Origin: Bacillota bacterium | Lineage (GTDB): Bacteria; Bacillota; Clostridia; Christensenellales; Aristaeellaceae | Assembly (NCBI GenBank): GCA_023459675.1 | Contig: JAEWTC010000120.1 | Coordinates: 1 to 6,704 of the forward strand | Length of the DNA stretch: 6,704 bases | Reading direction: 5' to 3' | Shown here: piece by piece, positions 6,119 to 6,704 of the stretch | How the letters are laid out: every line of letters begins with the position of its first letter | Position numbering within the stretch: the first letter of the stretch is position 1 | Program-made: the position numbers and the translations under genes | Notes under the pieces: generated by a model | The model's input: only the letters and a program-made list of their open reading frames with translations | What the model was told of the DNA's origin: nothing | Databases searched by the model: none

Positions 6119-6178
6119 GCGCATCCGGTGGATGCTTGCGCGAAGCGCAAAACGAGCCGAAGTTGAGACGTTTTGCAG
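6119..6178. repeat. Repeat unit 3, truncated after the first three stems
   Basis: It matches unit 1 exactly up to CGTTTTGCAG (6169-6178) and then switches to GGCAACGGAAGCGAGCG, the left-end box of the next unit. The long GC-rich stem and the tail box are missing, so this is a junction between two elements. Confidence 0.75.
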
Positions 6179-6352
6179 GGCAACGGAAGCGAGCGGGTGT
6201 CCTGTGGACACTTGCACATAGTGCAAAGTGAGCTGGAGTTGGGAGATTTTAAAAGTATCGCGACCGGTAGGGAGCGATACGCCTATAAAATCGAGTGGGC
6301 GACAGGCAATAATCGCACGACAATAAACCTGACGGGCATGATGAAACACTGT
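6179..6352. repeat. Repeat unit 4, diverged, with its own left-end box
   Basis: This diverged relative keeps the architecture: left box 6179-6195; GTGTCC-TGT-GGACAC (6197-6211); TTGCAC-ATA-GTGCAA (6212-6226); AAAGT with ATTTT; a 7-bp stem GTATCGC/GCGATAC (6255-6261 with 6274-6280) in place of the long C/G stem; and the tail box at 6331-6350. Both arms of the first stem differ from unit 1 and remain complementary. Confidence 0.7.
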
Positions 6353-6362
6353 ATCATCACAA

Positions 6363-6400
6363 ACAAAACAACAGGCCGTTTTCACGGCCTGTTGTTTTGT
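6363..6400. terminator. Bidirectional intrinsic terminator between the tldDE repeats and the permease gene
   Basis: A perfect 17-bp stem (6363-6379 with 6384-6400) closes a TTTC loop. The inner part ACAGGCCGT/ACGGCCTGT is GC-rich, and the outer part gives GTTGTTTTGT on either strand, so it can stop transcription arriving from both sides. It lies 12 bp beyond the stop of the minus-strand permease gene and about 500 bp after tldE. Confidence 0.88.
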
Positions 6401-6412
6401 CTTTACCGCTTC

Positions 6413-6704
6413 CTACGCCTGTTTGCGCTTCACGTGCAGAAGCGACAGCAGGAAGAACAGCGCGCCCACGCCCGCGAGGATGAGCACGCTCACATAGGCG
6501 GGCAGCGGCGTATCGCCGAAGAAGTACACAATGCCGAGCTCCTGCTTGATGCCCGTCAGCGTTTCCGCGGGCAATATCGCGGCATACGGCGCGAAGAACG
6601 AGTCGGTCATCACCTGGCGCAGCAGCACCACGATATGCGAGGTGGGGAATAGCTTGATCACCCACTGCACGCTGTTTGGCAGAACGCCGATGGGGATATA
6701 GATG
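6413..6704 (-). CDS. ABC-2-type transporter permease, C-terminal fragment (start outside window)
   Basis: The minus strand is open from the right edge to a TAG at 6413-6415, giving 96 residues. It begins IYIPIGVLPN and continues VIKLFPTSHIVVLLRQVM, which resembles the segment of ABC-2 permeases just before the last periplasmic loop. A polar stretch follows, and then a final hydrophobic helix (visible residues 69-90) with a basic tail VKRKQA, consistent with an inside-positive C-terminus. These membrane proteins form the channel of exporters for drugs, lipids or polysaccharide, with a separate ATPase usually encoded next door, here outside the window. The GTG at 6670 is internal, since the frame stays open and family-like upstream of it. 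The substrate is unknown. The terminator at 6363-6400 makes it the last gene of its transcript. Confidence 0.78.
   Translation of the reverse strand, partial: IYIPIGVLPNSVQWVIKLFPTSHIVVLLRQVMTDSFFAPYAAILPAETLTGIKQELGIVYFFGDTPLPAYVSVLILAGVGALFFLLSLLHVKRKQA

Larger units (their letters stand above)
5854..6352. repeat. Tandem array of structured repeats downstream of tldE
   Basis: The array comprises two near-identical units of about 124-125 bp, a third truncated unit and a fourth diverged unit, each dominated by hairpins. Complete units end with the same 20-bp box, at 5971-5990, 6096-6115 and 6331-6350 (core GGGCATGATGAAACACT). The left-end box GGCAACnGAnGCGAGnG occurs at 5854-5870 and again at 6179-6195 (14 of 17 identical). 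No transposase, CRISPR-like unique spacers or credible gene lie inside. The array lies between tldE and the next terminator, so it is probably transcribed as the tldDE 3' UTR. The family is not one I recognise by name. Confidence 0.85.

Noticed and set aside
5870..6352. CRISPR array
   Set aside because: The units are about 125 bp and repeat along their whole length, with no unique spacers of constant size, and no cas gene is present.
5792..6385. Minus-strand open frame of 197 codons with repeated segments such as NVSTSARFALRASIHRMRH
   Set aside because: Its repeats are only the DNA repeats translated. It overlaps the tldE 3' end and the terminator stem and has no ribosome binding site. It is best seen as a spurious frame.

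Overview
The window looks like a chromosomal segment from a fairly GC-rich Gram-positive bacterium, most likely an uncultured or gut-type member of the Clostridia (Bacillota). This rests on strong AGGAGG-type ribosome binding sites, sigma-A-like promoters, a bacterial AraM-type glycerol-1-phosphate dehydrogenase, a free-standing MsmK/UgpC-type sugar ATPase and a linked TldD/TldE pair. The genus cannot be read from the sequence.

Layout, left to right. (1) Positions 1-1283, minus strand: an araM/egsA-type sn-glycerol-1-phosphate dehydrogenase gene whose 3' end lies beyond the left edge. (2) Positions 1284-1746: no gene. This holds two identical copies of a terminator-type hairpin (1325-1354 and 1701-1730). 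Between them lies a roughly 311-bp element (1355-1665) with 27-bp imperfect terminal inverted repeats and two diverged internal structured repeats, so it resembles a MITE. (3) Positions 1747-2868, minus strand: a complete MsmK/UgpC/MalK-family ABC ATPase with its own promoter and terminator. (4) Positions 2869-3130: a divergent promoter region. (5) Positions 3131-4522 and 4528-5862, plus strand: tldD and tldE (pmbA), a two-gene operon with a 5-nt gap. (6) Positions 5854-6352: a tandem array of structured repeats that begins across the tldE stop codon. Stem-preserving differences between units suggest selection on RNA or DNA folding. (7) Positions 6363-6400: a perfect 17-bp-stem hairpin that can terminate transcription from both sides. 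(8) Positions 6413-6704, minus strand: the C-terminal end of an ABC-2-type permease, open at the right edge.

How the parts work together. TldD and TldE are expected to form one heteromeric metalloprotease, with the zinc site in TldD. The ATPase has no permease or binding-protein gene beside it, so it probably energises sugar importers encoded elsewhere. The AraM homologue would make glycerol-1-phosphate, the backbone used for archaeal-type or heptaprenylglyceryl ether lipids. It lies downstream of the ATPase on the same strand, but two hairpins and the MITE-like element separate them. The most unusual content is non-coding: two unrelated families of structured repeats, one between msmK and araM and one in the expected 3' UTR of tldDE.
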